Of a stretch of 20,408 nucleotides of DNA, positions 14,544 to 20,408 are shown piece by piece. How positions within the stretch are numbered: position 1 is the first letter of the stretch; the number at the start of each line of letters is the position of its first letter. The stretch is from Candidatus Borrarchaeota archaeon. Lineage in GTDB: Archaea; Asgardarchaeota; Sifarchaeia; Borrarchaeales; Borrarchaeaceae. The stretch covers positions 1-20,408 of the forward strand of contig JAEORY010000020.1 of NCBI GenBank assembly GCA_016840645.1. The letters are read 5' to 3'. The position numbers and the translations under genes were made by a program. The notes under the pieces are model-generated. The model did not search any database, was not told where the DNA came from, and was given only the letters and a program-made list of their open reading frames with translations.

Positions 14544-15707
14544 TCATTTTACTTTTAAGAAGAGAATGAAAAGCACAGCAATAAATGCTGAAAGAGACAT
14601 AGCCCAAAATGAAGCATAATAGGCACCAGTGATGTCTTTAAGATATCCCACAATGGGAACAACTAACACCGAAATAGCTGTACATGTTGAAATGATTCCA
14701 AAAGCAAAGCTAACACTTTTTTCCTCTGTGAGTTCTTTAGGATAAGCAAAAATAGGTGTGGGCGTCATAGCCGCAAAAATGCCTAAAATAATTAAGATAA
14801 TTGGAATATAGATCACTTCAGTCAACGGAAAAACTAGAAGAAAAATTGCAAAACCAATATTTCCGATAATAATAAAGATCTTACGACCATATTTTTGGAT
14901 AAACCAACCGATTGTTGGACCTACAGGAAGTGCACTTGCCATATATAGACTCATTATAACACCTGCTAAAGATAAAGAAAAACCTTTTTCGGTAGCTAAG
15001 AATGTGGGTCCATAGGTGACAAGAGATACGGTTGTAATGTTAAAACACAACCATGCCAAGGCAACTAACCAGATTTTTCTATCATAAAGGACCCCCTTAT
15101 GAAATTTAGTTGAAATCTTATTATTTTTAAGGGATCTCCGTTCTTTTAACAAAAACAAATTCAAAAACAATATCACAACAATAACAACCACCCCTAATAG
15201 AAGCCAGTTTCTCCATCCTCCGAAAATTTCACTGATTTTTGCTCCAATTGCAAGAACGAGGAGAACAGAAACGGGTATTGTTAAAGCGAATATTCCCATG
15301 GCTTTACCTTGTTCCTTCTGATTGAACCACATCGGAATGAGTGATGACGCTGTGACAAACACAAGTGTTCCACCTATACCTCCCACTAGTCGTCCGATTA
15401 ATAAAATCGTAAAATTTGTTGAAAACACGGACATGAGAACCCCTGCAAGAAGAAGTCCAAGTCCAAGTATTGATATTCTCTTAACTCCAAACTTGATTAT
15501 GATAAGAGCTCCAGGAATAGAGATAATGATTGCTGGTACAGCAAAAAAAGTCATCAGTAATCCCGCCTCTGCAAGGGTGATAGAAAATTCAGCAACAATA
15601 AGTGGAAGTACTGGAGGGATCGAATTTAACACAAATCCGTATATGAACATTTGAAGAAATGACAAAAATAGAGCTATCCAGCGGTAGGATGGTTCGTTAA
15701 AATCCAT
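14544..15707 (-). CDS. Major facilitator superfamily transporter
   Basis: A 387-residue permease with twelve predicted helices in two halves. The loop after helix 2 (GALIIIKFGVKRISILG) is a degenerate MFS motif A, and the charged central loop (LLKERRSLKNNK) separates the halves at about 188-205. The pattern resembles the NarK/CynX (nitrate, cyanate) side of the superfamily, but substrate cannot be read from sequence. The start is ATG at 15705-15707 with GGTGAT nine bases upstream. It stands alone between two IS605 relic sites, with PAC2 divergent. Confidence 0.85.
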   Translation of the reverse strand: MDFNEPSYRWIALFLSFLQMFIYGFVLNSIPPVLPLIVAEFSITLAEAGLLMTFFAVPAIIISIPGALIIIKFGVKRISILGLGLLLAGVLMSVFSTNFTILLIGRLVGGIGGTLVFVTASSLIPMWFNQKEQGKAMGIFALTIPVSVLLVLAIGAKISEIFGGWRNWLLLGVVVIVVILFLNLFLLKERRSLKNNKISTKFHKGVLYDRKIWLVALAWLCFNITTVSLVTYGPTFLATEKGFSLSLAGVIMSLYMASALPVGPTIGWFIQKYGRKIFIIIGNIGFAIFLLVFPLTEVIYIPIILIILGIFAAMTPTPIFAYPKELTEEKSVSFAFGIISTCTAISVLVVPIVGYLKDITGAYYASFWAMSLSAFIAVLFILFLKVK

Positions 15708-15884
15708 GATATATAATCACCAAACTTGTTGTCTACTACTTTTTCCAATAATCAATTACTTTACGGGCTTAATATGAGTTAGAGTCACTCCTTTTAAAGT
15801 TTCTGGGACGCGAAATTTGTTTATCCTTATTAAAAAAGTTTTTAAGAGTTGTTTTTCGTTGTTCTATTAGTAAGGTGAAAATTT

Positions 15885-16649
15885 ATGAACTGTTCTAATG
15901 GGATTTTTCTTCGATATGTCAATGGAGAAGAAAAACTTCAACTTGATAAACCTATTCTTTTAATGGGCTTACCTGGAATGGGAATGGTAGGAAAGATGAC
16001 GGTAGCCTATCTTATCGAAGAACTACTTGCAGAGGAAGCAGTTCGAATTTATAGTTCATTTTTTCCGAGTATCTGTTTCCTCGATAAAGGAGGTTTAGGA
16101 AGACTTACTCGTTGCGAGATTTACACAGCAAATGACACAAAACCTAATTTCCTTCTATTTACAGGAGACTGCCAACCGCTCTCATGCGGCATGGTACAGG
16201 TAATATCAACTGTTTTAGATGTCGCTCAAGAAACTAACGTGGAGACAGTCATTGCAATTGGTGGTTTACGCACCCAAAATGGACCAGATGTCGCTGCTTT
16301 TGTCTTTTCAGAAGATGATGCAACATTTCTTGAAAAGCACGATGTAGAAATGCTGTCATCAGGTCAAGTTACAGGCGCTGTTGGTGTTATGACGGCTCTT
16401 GCAGCTGAAAGGGATATTAAGTCATTTGGCATGTTAGGAAGACTCTATTCCGAGGCCTCAGTAGATCCAATTGCTGCTCAAAATGTGTTAAAAAAATTAA
16501 TAGATCTTTATAAGCTTGACCTCGATCTTGATAAGTTCTCTGATATGATAGAAGAAGCGCGAGAAAAAGAGGTTATACGAGAAAAACTTGTTGAGTCCAT
16601 TAGAGAGAAAACTGACGAAGAAGAACGATCATCTTGCTATTTTATCTAA
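15885..16649 (+). CDS. PAC2-family protein (archaeal proteasome-assembly-chaperone homologue)
   Basis: A 254-residue PAC2-domain protein. The family hallmark GLPGMGMVGK is at residues 28-37, followed by the alternating beta/alpha pattern and the ETVIAIGGLRT segment. Archaeal relatives (PbaA/PbaB) bind the proteasome alpha ring, and eukaryotic PAC1/PAC2 help assemble it. The last residues are SSCYFI. The final three (Tyr-Phe-Ile) fit a loose HbYX pattern, the tail that docks into proteasome alpha pockets. A charged, probably coiled segment at about 221-248 (SDMIEEAREKEVIREK) projects this tail. ATG 15885 is supported by AAGGTGA about nine bases upstream. No proteasome subunit gene is in the window. 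The same tail also reads as a CaaX-like box. Confidence 0.88.
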   Translation: MNCSNGIFLRYVNGEEKLQLDKPILLMGLPGMGMVGKMTVAYLIEELLAEEAVRIYSSFFPSICFLDKGGLGRLTRCEIYTANDTKPNFLLFTGDCQPLSCGMVQVISTVLDVAQETNVETVIAIGGLRTQNGPDVAAFVFSEDDATFLEKHDVEMLSSGQVTGAVGVMTALAAERDIKSFGMLGRLYSEASVDPIAAQNVLKKLIDLYKLDLDLDKFSDMIEEAREKEVIREKLVESIREKTDEEERSSCYFI

Positions 16650-16659
16650 ATTACGAGTA

Positions 16660-16750
16660 GCTAAGCAAGAAAGCACCACCGCTTCAGCGTGGTGATGAAT
16701 GGCGGTAGTGGGTGTTCACGTTCATCACCTGCATCGAGGGGTCTCCCTCA
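16660..16750 (+). mobile_element. IS605-type hairpin end with extra stem-loops (omega-RNA-like)
   Basis: AGCAAGAAAG is followed by the hairpin CACCAC-c-GC-TTCA-GC-GTGGTG (16674-16694). Next is a perfect 9-base inverted repeat GGTGATGAA (16691-16699) / TTCATCACC (16721-16729), which shares bases with the first stem and so competes with it. GAGGG-GTCT-CCCTC (16736-16749) adds a third stem. The first part matches the solo end at 14473. The stacked stems resemble the structured RNA at tnpB 3' ends. Whether this is a second right end, a left end or part of an omega RNA is unclear. Confidence 0.55.
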
Positions 16751-16971
16751 CGTTATATAGGTGGTATGAGGAAGGTATCAATAACAATTGGAGGGATAAT
16801 GAGTACACTTGTAGACAAGGTGCATACTCCGATTGCCTTACGATCGTTAACAGTACCTACGGGGCGTAGGGATGTTAAGCCTGTGGAGATAAGACCTCCG
16901 TAACCCGCAAGGGGATCGAGTCTGTCGTAGAAGCAGGAAGCCTCAAAACTTTAGCACGAGGTAGCTCATAA
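16712..16971 (+). pseudogene. tnpB: tnpB (IS200/IS605, IS1341-type) 3'-end relic with frameshift
   Basis: Two frames together give the characteristic TnpB C-terminal tail: SLTVPTGRRDVKPVEIRPP up to a TAA at 16901-16903, then, from 16900 in the -1 frame, VTRKGIESVVEAGSLKTLARGSS ending with TAA at 16969-16971. In intact TnpB these two pieces are continuous, so a single-base deletion near 16900 has broken the frame. No catalytic RuvC domain or zinc finger remains upstream. The DNA here would also have encoded the 3' omega-RNA scaffold, which overlaps the tnpB end in this family. Confidence 0.7.
16932..16968 (+). mobile_element. Degenerate IS605-type right end closing the tnpB relic
   Basis: AGCAGGAAG is followed by CCTC, a decayed palindrome with TTTAG at its centre, GAGG, and GTAGCTCA in place of GTAGTTCAC. 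Its position at the very end of the tnpB tail is where a right end belongs. The flank after it is the T-rich stretch before the ERCC4-type gene. Confidence 0.55.
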
Positions 16972-16989
16972 ACTCAGATTAATTCTCAG

Positions 16990-17005
16990 TTTTTTTATTT
17001 TTTTT
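16990..17005 (+). terminator. T-rich tract ending plus-strand transcription
   Basis: Fifteen T in sixteen bases on the plus strand follow the tnpB relic and meet the stop codon of the minus-strand gene. It would end any read-through from PAC2 and the IS relic. Confidence 0.4.
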
Positions 17006-17676
17006 CATAGATCTGATCTATATAATGAATTAAAAACGGCATACAACTTCTCTGCCAATTTTTTTCCAATTCCCTTTACTTCCATGAATGCCTCTGGTTT
17101 TGCTGTCACTAAATTTTCAAATGTCTTGAATTTGATCAGTAATTTTCTTGCAAGTTCATCATTGATACTAGGGATACCTTTTAGAATGTAATTTTGTAAC
17201 TCAGAGATCTCTGTTGGTGCTTTTGTCATTCGAGTTGCAACACGCGTAACTTTATCGCTTTTTTCGCGTCGAATGATCGTTAAAAGAAGTTTAACAGTAT
17301 CTTTCGTATTTCGAGAGAAAATTATAGGCATATCGAAGTGTATAAACAGTGTAGCCAAAGCCTCAAGAAGGATATTCCGATCTAAATCTTTGCTATCGTC
17401 ATCCTCTAAGATAAATAGAGGTCTTAAAAATTGGTTTCTGAGCAACTCTGCATTTTTAAAGAAATCATGAGTTTTAATTGACTCGTAAAACTCTTGAAAT
17501 GTTTTAATGAAGCCCCCAATATCTTCCGAAACTTTGAATTGAAGTGGTTCTATAGACTTTACTTCTAGAATAGTGCCTCGTTTATTTAATTCATTGATAA
17601 TGTCTTCTCTAACTGAAGAATCAATCATGATTACTAAATCTTTTTCGTTTTTGGATTTAGATTCTGTGTTCAACAT
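17005..17676 (-). CDS. ERCC4-type pseudonuclease with C-terminal (HhH)2 domain
   Basis: A 223-residue protein with an XPF/Mus81/Hef layout. Residues about 13-140 match the ERCC4 nuclease fold, starting VIMIDSSVRED, which retains the D-x-x-x-RE start (Asp19, Arg23, Glu24). The active-site blocks are lost: the usual GDYVLS is LQFKVS (45-50) and the usual ERK is FIK (56-58), while flanking positions (SE-x-x-G, T-x-x-x-F-x-x-SI) still align. Residues about 158-218 form a tandem helix-hairpin-helix with GIPSINDELARKLL and VKGIGKKLAEKL, a DNA-binding module. It is therefore likely a structure-binding partner like the inactive halves of XPF-family dimers, not a nuclease. There is no helicase domain. 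The start is ATG 17674-17676 with GGAG nine bases upstream. Confidence 0.75.
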   Translation of the reverse strand: MLNTESKSKNEKDLVIMIDSSVREDIINELNKRGTILEVKSIEPLQFKVSEDIGGFIKTFQEFYESIKTHDFFKNAELLRNQFLRPLFILEDDDSKDLDRNILLEALATLFIHFDMPIIFSRNTKDTVKLLLTIIRREKSDKVTRVATRMTKAPTEISELQNYILKGIPSINDELARKLLIKFKTFENLVTAKPEAFMEVKGIGKKLAEKLYAVFNSLYRSDL

Positions 17677-17976
17677 ATATTACTCCATAGCGAATAGATA
17701 GACAAAGGCAAACAAATTCGAAAATGTTCTTGTGCATAGAATAATCTTTCTTTTAAAAATATCATAATTTCTGATACTTCATCATATAGTTTAGCCAAAT
17801 CACTGAAAATGTATTCATCAAAGTCATAACTTAATTTTGTCGGAATGAAAATCTATATCCTTGTATGAAAATGACTTAGTAGAAAATCCTTGATTACTAA
17901 CAAGTTTAATCTGCGGAGAAGTTTTCCAGAAGTTTAAATTAATGAAAAAGTAATAAAACTCTTAAAAAGGCATTTA
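17677..17976. other. 300-base AT-rich gap with one weak minus-strand frame
   Basis: No recognised feature. A minus-strand frame from about 17843 down to 17670 encodes a protein-like stretch (SDLAKLYDEVSEIMIFLKER) but lacks an ATG. The only candidate start is TTG at 17798, giving 42 residues that would overlap the start of the ERCC4-type gene. No ribosome site is visible, so it may be a relic or chance. The rest holds the promoters of the two divergent genes. Confidence 0.3.
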
Positions 17977-18666
17977 GTGAAAACAGCAATGAAAAACACC
18001 AAAGTATACCAGAACGAAGCTGAATTTAGTGTCAAAGCTAAGAGATATGTTTATGCCGCAAAATGTTTTGATTACTTAGCAAAACTCTTTTTAGAAAACA
18101 ATAACGTTGATATTGCTGCACAATATTTTGTTAAGGGAGCAGAACTATGGTTATCTTTGGAGAATTTCTATGAAGCAGGTCAAATGTATCGTCAAGCCGC
18201 TAAATTATCAAATCATCATATACATCTTGTAAATAATGCACTCTCCTGTTTTTATGAAGCGTTAACCACTTTCACAAACAATGCGAATTATTTTAAAGCA
18301 GGTCTTTGTGCGAAATACATAGCGTCCTGTTTCAATTCACTTGATCAAAAGGAGAAGCAATGTGAACATTTAAAACTAGCGGCTGAGTTATTTGTAAGTT
18401 CTGGAATGGAATATTTAAAAATAAAACAATATGACAAAGCAATTAATTCTTTTGAGTATGCAGTAAGGTGTTATGACTATTTAGGATTAGATTTACAATC
18501 AGAGCAAATTAAAAGTAAGATTCATAAGTATAAAAACAATTTACATTTATCTAAAGGAAAAAAAAATGATAAAATGCAATTTAATTCATCAAATAACAAT
18601 CTTATGTCAACAAAAAAAACTTTTTCTCAGAAAAATTCTAAATTTCAAAAAAATCATGTTTGGTGA
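17977..18666 (+). CDS. TPR / alpha-SNAP-like helical repeat protein
   Basis: A 229-residue protein of repeated helix pairs. Units such as YAAKCFDYLAKLFLENNN, IAAQYFVKGAELWLSLENFY, EAGQMYRQAAKLS and KAINSFEYAVRCYDYLG show the small/aromatic spacing of TPR repeats, about four to five in residues 15-180. Pattern and aromatic content resemble alpha-SNAP-type repeats found in Asgard genomes. The last 45 residues are Lys/Asn/Ser-rich and probably disordered. The start is GTG 17977, with AAAAAGG six bases upstream; ATG 17989 is an alternative. It lies nine bases before the ACT-like gene, so the two are co-transcribed. A scaffold or adaptor role for the downstream GTPase is a guess from context. Confidence 0.75.
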   Translation: MKTAMKNTKVYQNEAEFSVKAKRYVYAAKCFDYLAKLFLENNNVDIAAQYFVKGAELWLSLENFYEAGQMYRQAAKLSNHHIHLVNNALSCFYEALTTFTNNANYFKAGLCAKYIASCFNSLDQKEKQCEHLKLAAELFVSSGMEYLKIKQYDKAINSFEYAVRCYDYLGLDLQSEQIKSKIHKYKNNLHLSKGKKNDKMQFNSSNNNLMSTKKTFSQKNSKFQKNHVW

Positions 18667-18675
18667 GGTCTATAT

Positions 18676-19080
18676 ATGGTCAAAGCAGTAACTTTTGCAC
18701 AAGTTATTGATCTAGATACTCAAGTAAATATTCCTTCGGAATTTATACAATTAATTGATCCTCAAACTCAGAAAAATGCGGTAATCATCTATTCCCCAAC
18801 AAATGACCTACTTAGAATTTTTTTCACTAACATTTCAGATATCTACAAAGTTGAGGCAAAAATAGCGAGCCTAAGCCATGAATTCTTAAGCAGCTTAGGT
18901 AGTTTTTTAGGGGCACATGAAATTACTCCTCTTTACACAACTGGTTTTTGCGAGAAGGAATGCCTTTATGAGGGGTACTTTGAAATAGATACCCTCAAGA
19001 TGCCGTTAGAAGAATTCAAAAAATATTTTTCAAATATACCGGGTATATCTGATGTAAAAATCGTTCATTTCAAAATATAA
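18676..19080 (+). CDS. Small ACT-like (ferredoxin-fold) protein of unknown function
   Basis: A 134-residue protein. After an N-terminal stretch (about 1-34) with an IPSEFIQLIDPQ segment, the rest reads beta-alpha-beta-beta-alpha-beta: AVIIYSPTNDLLRIFFTN, the helix IYKVEAKIASLSHEFLSSLG, the strand pair around LYTTGFCEKECLYEGYFEI, a helix LEEFKKYFSNIPG, and a last strand DVKIVHFKI. That order and the 'IPGISDVKIV' ending suit an ACT-like regulatory fold. An AbrB-like N-terminus is a weaker alternative. It has no catalytic signature. It follows the TPR gene by nine bases and precedes the small GTPase by 126, suggesting a common module. Confidence 0.6.
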   Translation: MVKAVTFAQVIDLDTQVNIPSEFIQLIDPQTQKNAVIIYSPTNDLLRIFFTNISDIYKVEAKIASLSHEFLSSLGSFLGAHEITPLYTTGFCEKECLYEGYFEIDTLKMPLEEFKKYFSNIPGISDVKIVHFKI

Positions 19081-19206
19081 TTGTTCAATTTGGTATTTAC
19101 GTTAATTAAAGATCATTTATCAATTCTGAAAATGGATTAAATTCATAGAAATGTATTGAAACAGTTAATTTAGAACGATCATGAATGAAAAAATGGTTGA
19201 TTAGCG

Positions 19207-19749
19207 ATGGTACAGGCGCAATATTTAGACTCAGAAGAAGCTCATTACCTCCTAAAAATTGTCCTTTTAGGAGATCCTGCAGTTGGAAAAACCAGCTTAG
19301 TAAAAAGATATGTCGATAATATGTTTAGAATGGATTATATGATGACGATAGGCACAGATATTCGCACCAAAATAATTAGCATCAACGATGAGATAGTAAA
19401 ACTCGTCATCTGGGATCTTGGTGGTCAACCACTATTTCAAGATGTTCGGGCCACGTACTGTAAGGGTGCCAACGGCGCTGTCCTTGCTTTCGACCTAACT
19501 CGCCAAAAAACCCTGACGGATCTACATGGATGGGCTGAGACAGTATGGCGCTTTGTTGGAAAAGTACCGATTGCTGTTGTTGGAACCAAAGCCGATTTGA
19601 AAAGTATTCGTGAGACATCAATGGAGCGTGCCTTAGATTTTGCTCGCCTTACTGGTGCAAAAGTCTTTGAAACATCAGCTAAAACTGGCGAAGGGGTAGA
19701 AAAAACATTTAATTATATTGTTCAGGAGATCCTGGATAATCTCCAGTAA
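19207..19749 (+). CDS. Ras/Rab-type small GTPase
   Basis: A 180-residue single-domain GTPase with all G motifs. The P-loop is GDPAVGKTS (22-30), G2 threonines lie in MTIGTDI (47-51), G3 is WDLGGQ (69-74, with Gln74 at the Ras Gln61 position), G4 is GTKAD (126-130, TKAD replacing NKxD) and G5 is ETSAK (155-159). The overall pattern (DIRTKIISINDEIVKLVIWDLGGQ) is Rab/Ras-like rather than Era, Obg or MglA-like. There is no C-terminal cysteine, so no prenyl anchor, and only a short N-terminal extension. Such GTPases are expanded in Asgard archaea. ATG 19207 is used, with an alternative upstream start unlikely. Its neighbours are a TPR and an ACT-like protein, plausible partners. Confidence 0.95.
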   Translation: MVQAQYLDSEEAHYLLKIVLLGDPAVGKTSLVKRYVDNMFRMDYMMTIGTDIRTKIISINDEIVKLVIWDLGGQPLFQDVRATYCKGANGAVLAFDLTRQKTLTDLHGWAETVWRFVGKVPIAVVGTKADLKSIRETSMERALDFARLTGAKVFETSAKTGEGVEKTFNYIVQEILDNLQ

Positions 19750-19817
19750 TTATGTTTCGTCTATTTGCTTTGTCATTTAATAAAGAAATCAACAAATAAG
19801 AGTCTTTATTTAGAAAA

Positions 19818-20162
19818 CTAGAATTCGAATAACTTCAACAGGGACTTGAATGCAATTCTTCCTTGATTTGTTAAAAAAAACGTATTTTCATTTCCTTTTT
19901 CTTGAACCAGGCCTGCAGCTTTCATGGCATTAAGTTTTGCCCGGATTACATTCTTTGGAAGACCTGAAATATGTAGACCGTCAATATCGTTGGGTGTTAT
20001 ACCGATCATCACTAAAAGATTCGCACCAGATTCACCTAGCAAAGCAAAAAGTGTTTCTGTATCGATGTCAGAATCGTCTCCATTAAATTTCGTATAGATC
20101 CCCCAATCATAAACTGTTGTAACTAAAAAATTAATTATTTCCTTGCATATAAAATTTTGCAA
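19818..20162 (-). CDS. Winged-helix-like DNA-binding protein
   Basis: A 114-residue protein. Residues about 50-112 give a winged-helix pattern: LLVMIGITPNDIDGLHISGL, a recognition-helix candidate NVIRAKLNAMKAAGLVQEKG and a wing NTFFLTNQGRIAFKSL, as in archaeal PadR/MarR-like or ArsR-like regulators. The N-terminal 45 residues (IINFLVTTVYDWGIY...) could be a dimerisation or sensor part. The start is TTG at 20160-20162, because no ATG is in frame near it. It is convergent with the small GTPase. It could control the flanking genes, but no operator is proven. Confidence 0.6.
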   Translation of the reverse strand: MQNFICKEIINFLVTTVYDWGIYTKFNGDDSDIDTETLFALLGESGANLLVMIGITPNDIDGLHISGLPKNVIRAKLNAMKAAGLVQEKGNENTFFLTNQGRIAFKSLLKLFEF

Positions 20163-20278
20163 TCAAAAAAATAGGTTTAAATGATTTTGGTAACACAATT
20201 TTCAAGATTTGCGTATTATTCAGATTTTGAGAATTGTGACTACCGATAAGTTAATTTTCTTTAGGGCTAAACATAATT

Positions 20279-20294
20279 AGGTGTATCTACACCT
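20279..20294. promoter_or_regulatory. 16-base palindrome next to a TATA box (operator candidate)
   Basis: AGGTGTATCTACACCT is a 7-base perfect inverted repeat around TC. It ends four bases before TATATA (20298-20303), the place where an archaeal operator would block TBP/TFB. It sits about 117 bases before the winged-helix gene start and immediately upstream of whatever gene starts at the right edge. Confidence 0.45.
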
Positions 20295-20297
20295 CAA

Positions 20298-20303
20298 TAT
20301 ATA
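20298..20303 (+). promoter_or_regulatory. TATA box candidate for the gene leaving the window
   Basis: TATATA is followed 19 bases later by ATG 20322. That ATG opens only a 19-codon frame (MNRKKVKTLNKREISNLEQ, stop 20379-20381). TTG 20384 comes three bases after this stop, with GGAG eight bases upstream, and is the more likely real start. Confidence 0.4.
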
Positions 20304-20383
20304 GACTTTATTGGGCAACAAATGAACAGAAAAAAAGTAAAAACATTAAATAAAAGAGAAATAAGCAATCTGGAGCAATAGTT

Positions 20384-20408
20384 TTGGTATTACAAATTAT
20401 TTTTCGAA
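20384..20408 (+). CDS. Possible 5' end of a gene cut by the window edge
   Basis: TTG at 20384 with GGAG eight bases before it opens a frame MVLQIIFR running off the edge. A short 19-codon frame (20322-20381) ends three bases before it and might be a leader peptide. Evidence is limited to the ribosome site and TATA box. Confidence 0.25.

Noticed and set aside
16691..16729. GTGATGA at 16692-16698 as the C box of a C/D-box guide RNA
   Set aside because: No CTGA D box at a suitable distance, and the motif is part of a perfect inverted repeat in an IS605-type end.
1..20408. CRISPR arrays, tRNA and rRNA genes
   Set aside because: No regularly spaced direct repeats and no tRNA cloverleaf or rRNA signatures were seen on reading both strands.

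Overview
This AT-rich window with short intergenic gaps comes from an archaeon. Signs include an F420-dependent methylene-tetrahydromethanopterin dehydrogenase (Mtd), a two-piece archaeal lipoate ligase, a PAC2-family protein, a tricorn-interacting-factor-type M1 aminopeptidase, an ERCC4/helix-hairpin-helix protein, TATA-box promoters and frequent GTG/TTG starts. A Ras/Rab-type small GTPase beside an alpha-SNAP/TPR-like protein points towards an Asgard archaeon. That placement is an inference from gene content, not a phylogeny.

Layout. (1) 1-5551: the tail of an unidentified gene, then an ion-transport block: NhaA Na+/H+ antiporter, CaCA-type cation/Ca2+ exchanger, an ArsB/NhaD-type permease (divergent from the exchanger) and an MgtC/DUF4010 membrane protein. 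(2) 5552-6462: a 0.9 kb AT-rich gap with only two weak short reading frames. (3) 6463-9856: mtd, convergent with a large M1 aminopeptidase. (4) 10068-10819: a zinc-ribbon/proline-linker/RDD membrane protein, and on the other strand a 40-residue zinc-ribbon microprotein. (5) 10980-14092: a tightly coupled minus-strand operon, radical SAM - lipoate ligase LplA - LplB - radical SAM. It matches the recently described LipS1/LipS2 plus split-ligase route to protein-bound lipoate. (6) 14254-16649: a 56-residue coiled-coil small protein, an MFS transporter and a PAC2 protein with an HbYX-like C-terminus. (7) 16655-17004: relic of an IS200/IS605-type tnpB 3' end and its right-end hairpin. Similar solo right ends lie at 9917 and 14473, all in the same orientation. 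(8) 17005-20408: an ERCC4-type pseudonuclease with helix-hairpin-helix, then a plus-strand run of TPR/SNAP-like protein, ACT-like protein and small GTPase, a convergent winged-helix protein, and a palindrome plus TATA box at the window edge.

How the parts fit. The lip operon appears self-contained: two radical SAM proteins to insert sulfur and a bipartite ligase to load octanoate or lipoate. The transport block suggests sodium- and calcium-based ion homeostasis. Mtd implies a tetrahydromethanopterin C1 pathway, although no other C1 gene is nearby. The TPR/ACT-like/GTPase cluster is the best candidate for an undescribed system. The tnpB relics show past IS605-type activity and may retain omega-RNA-like structure.
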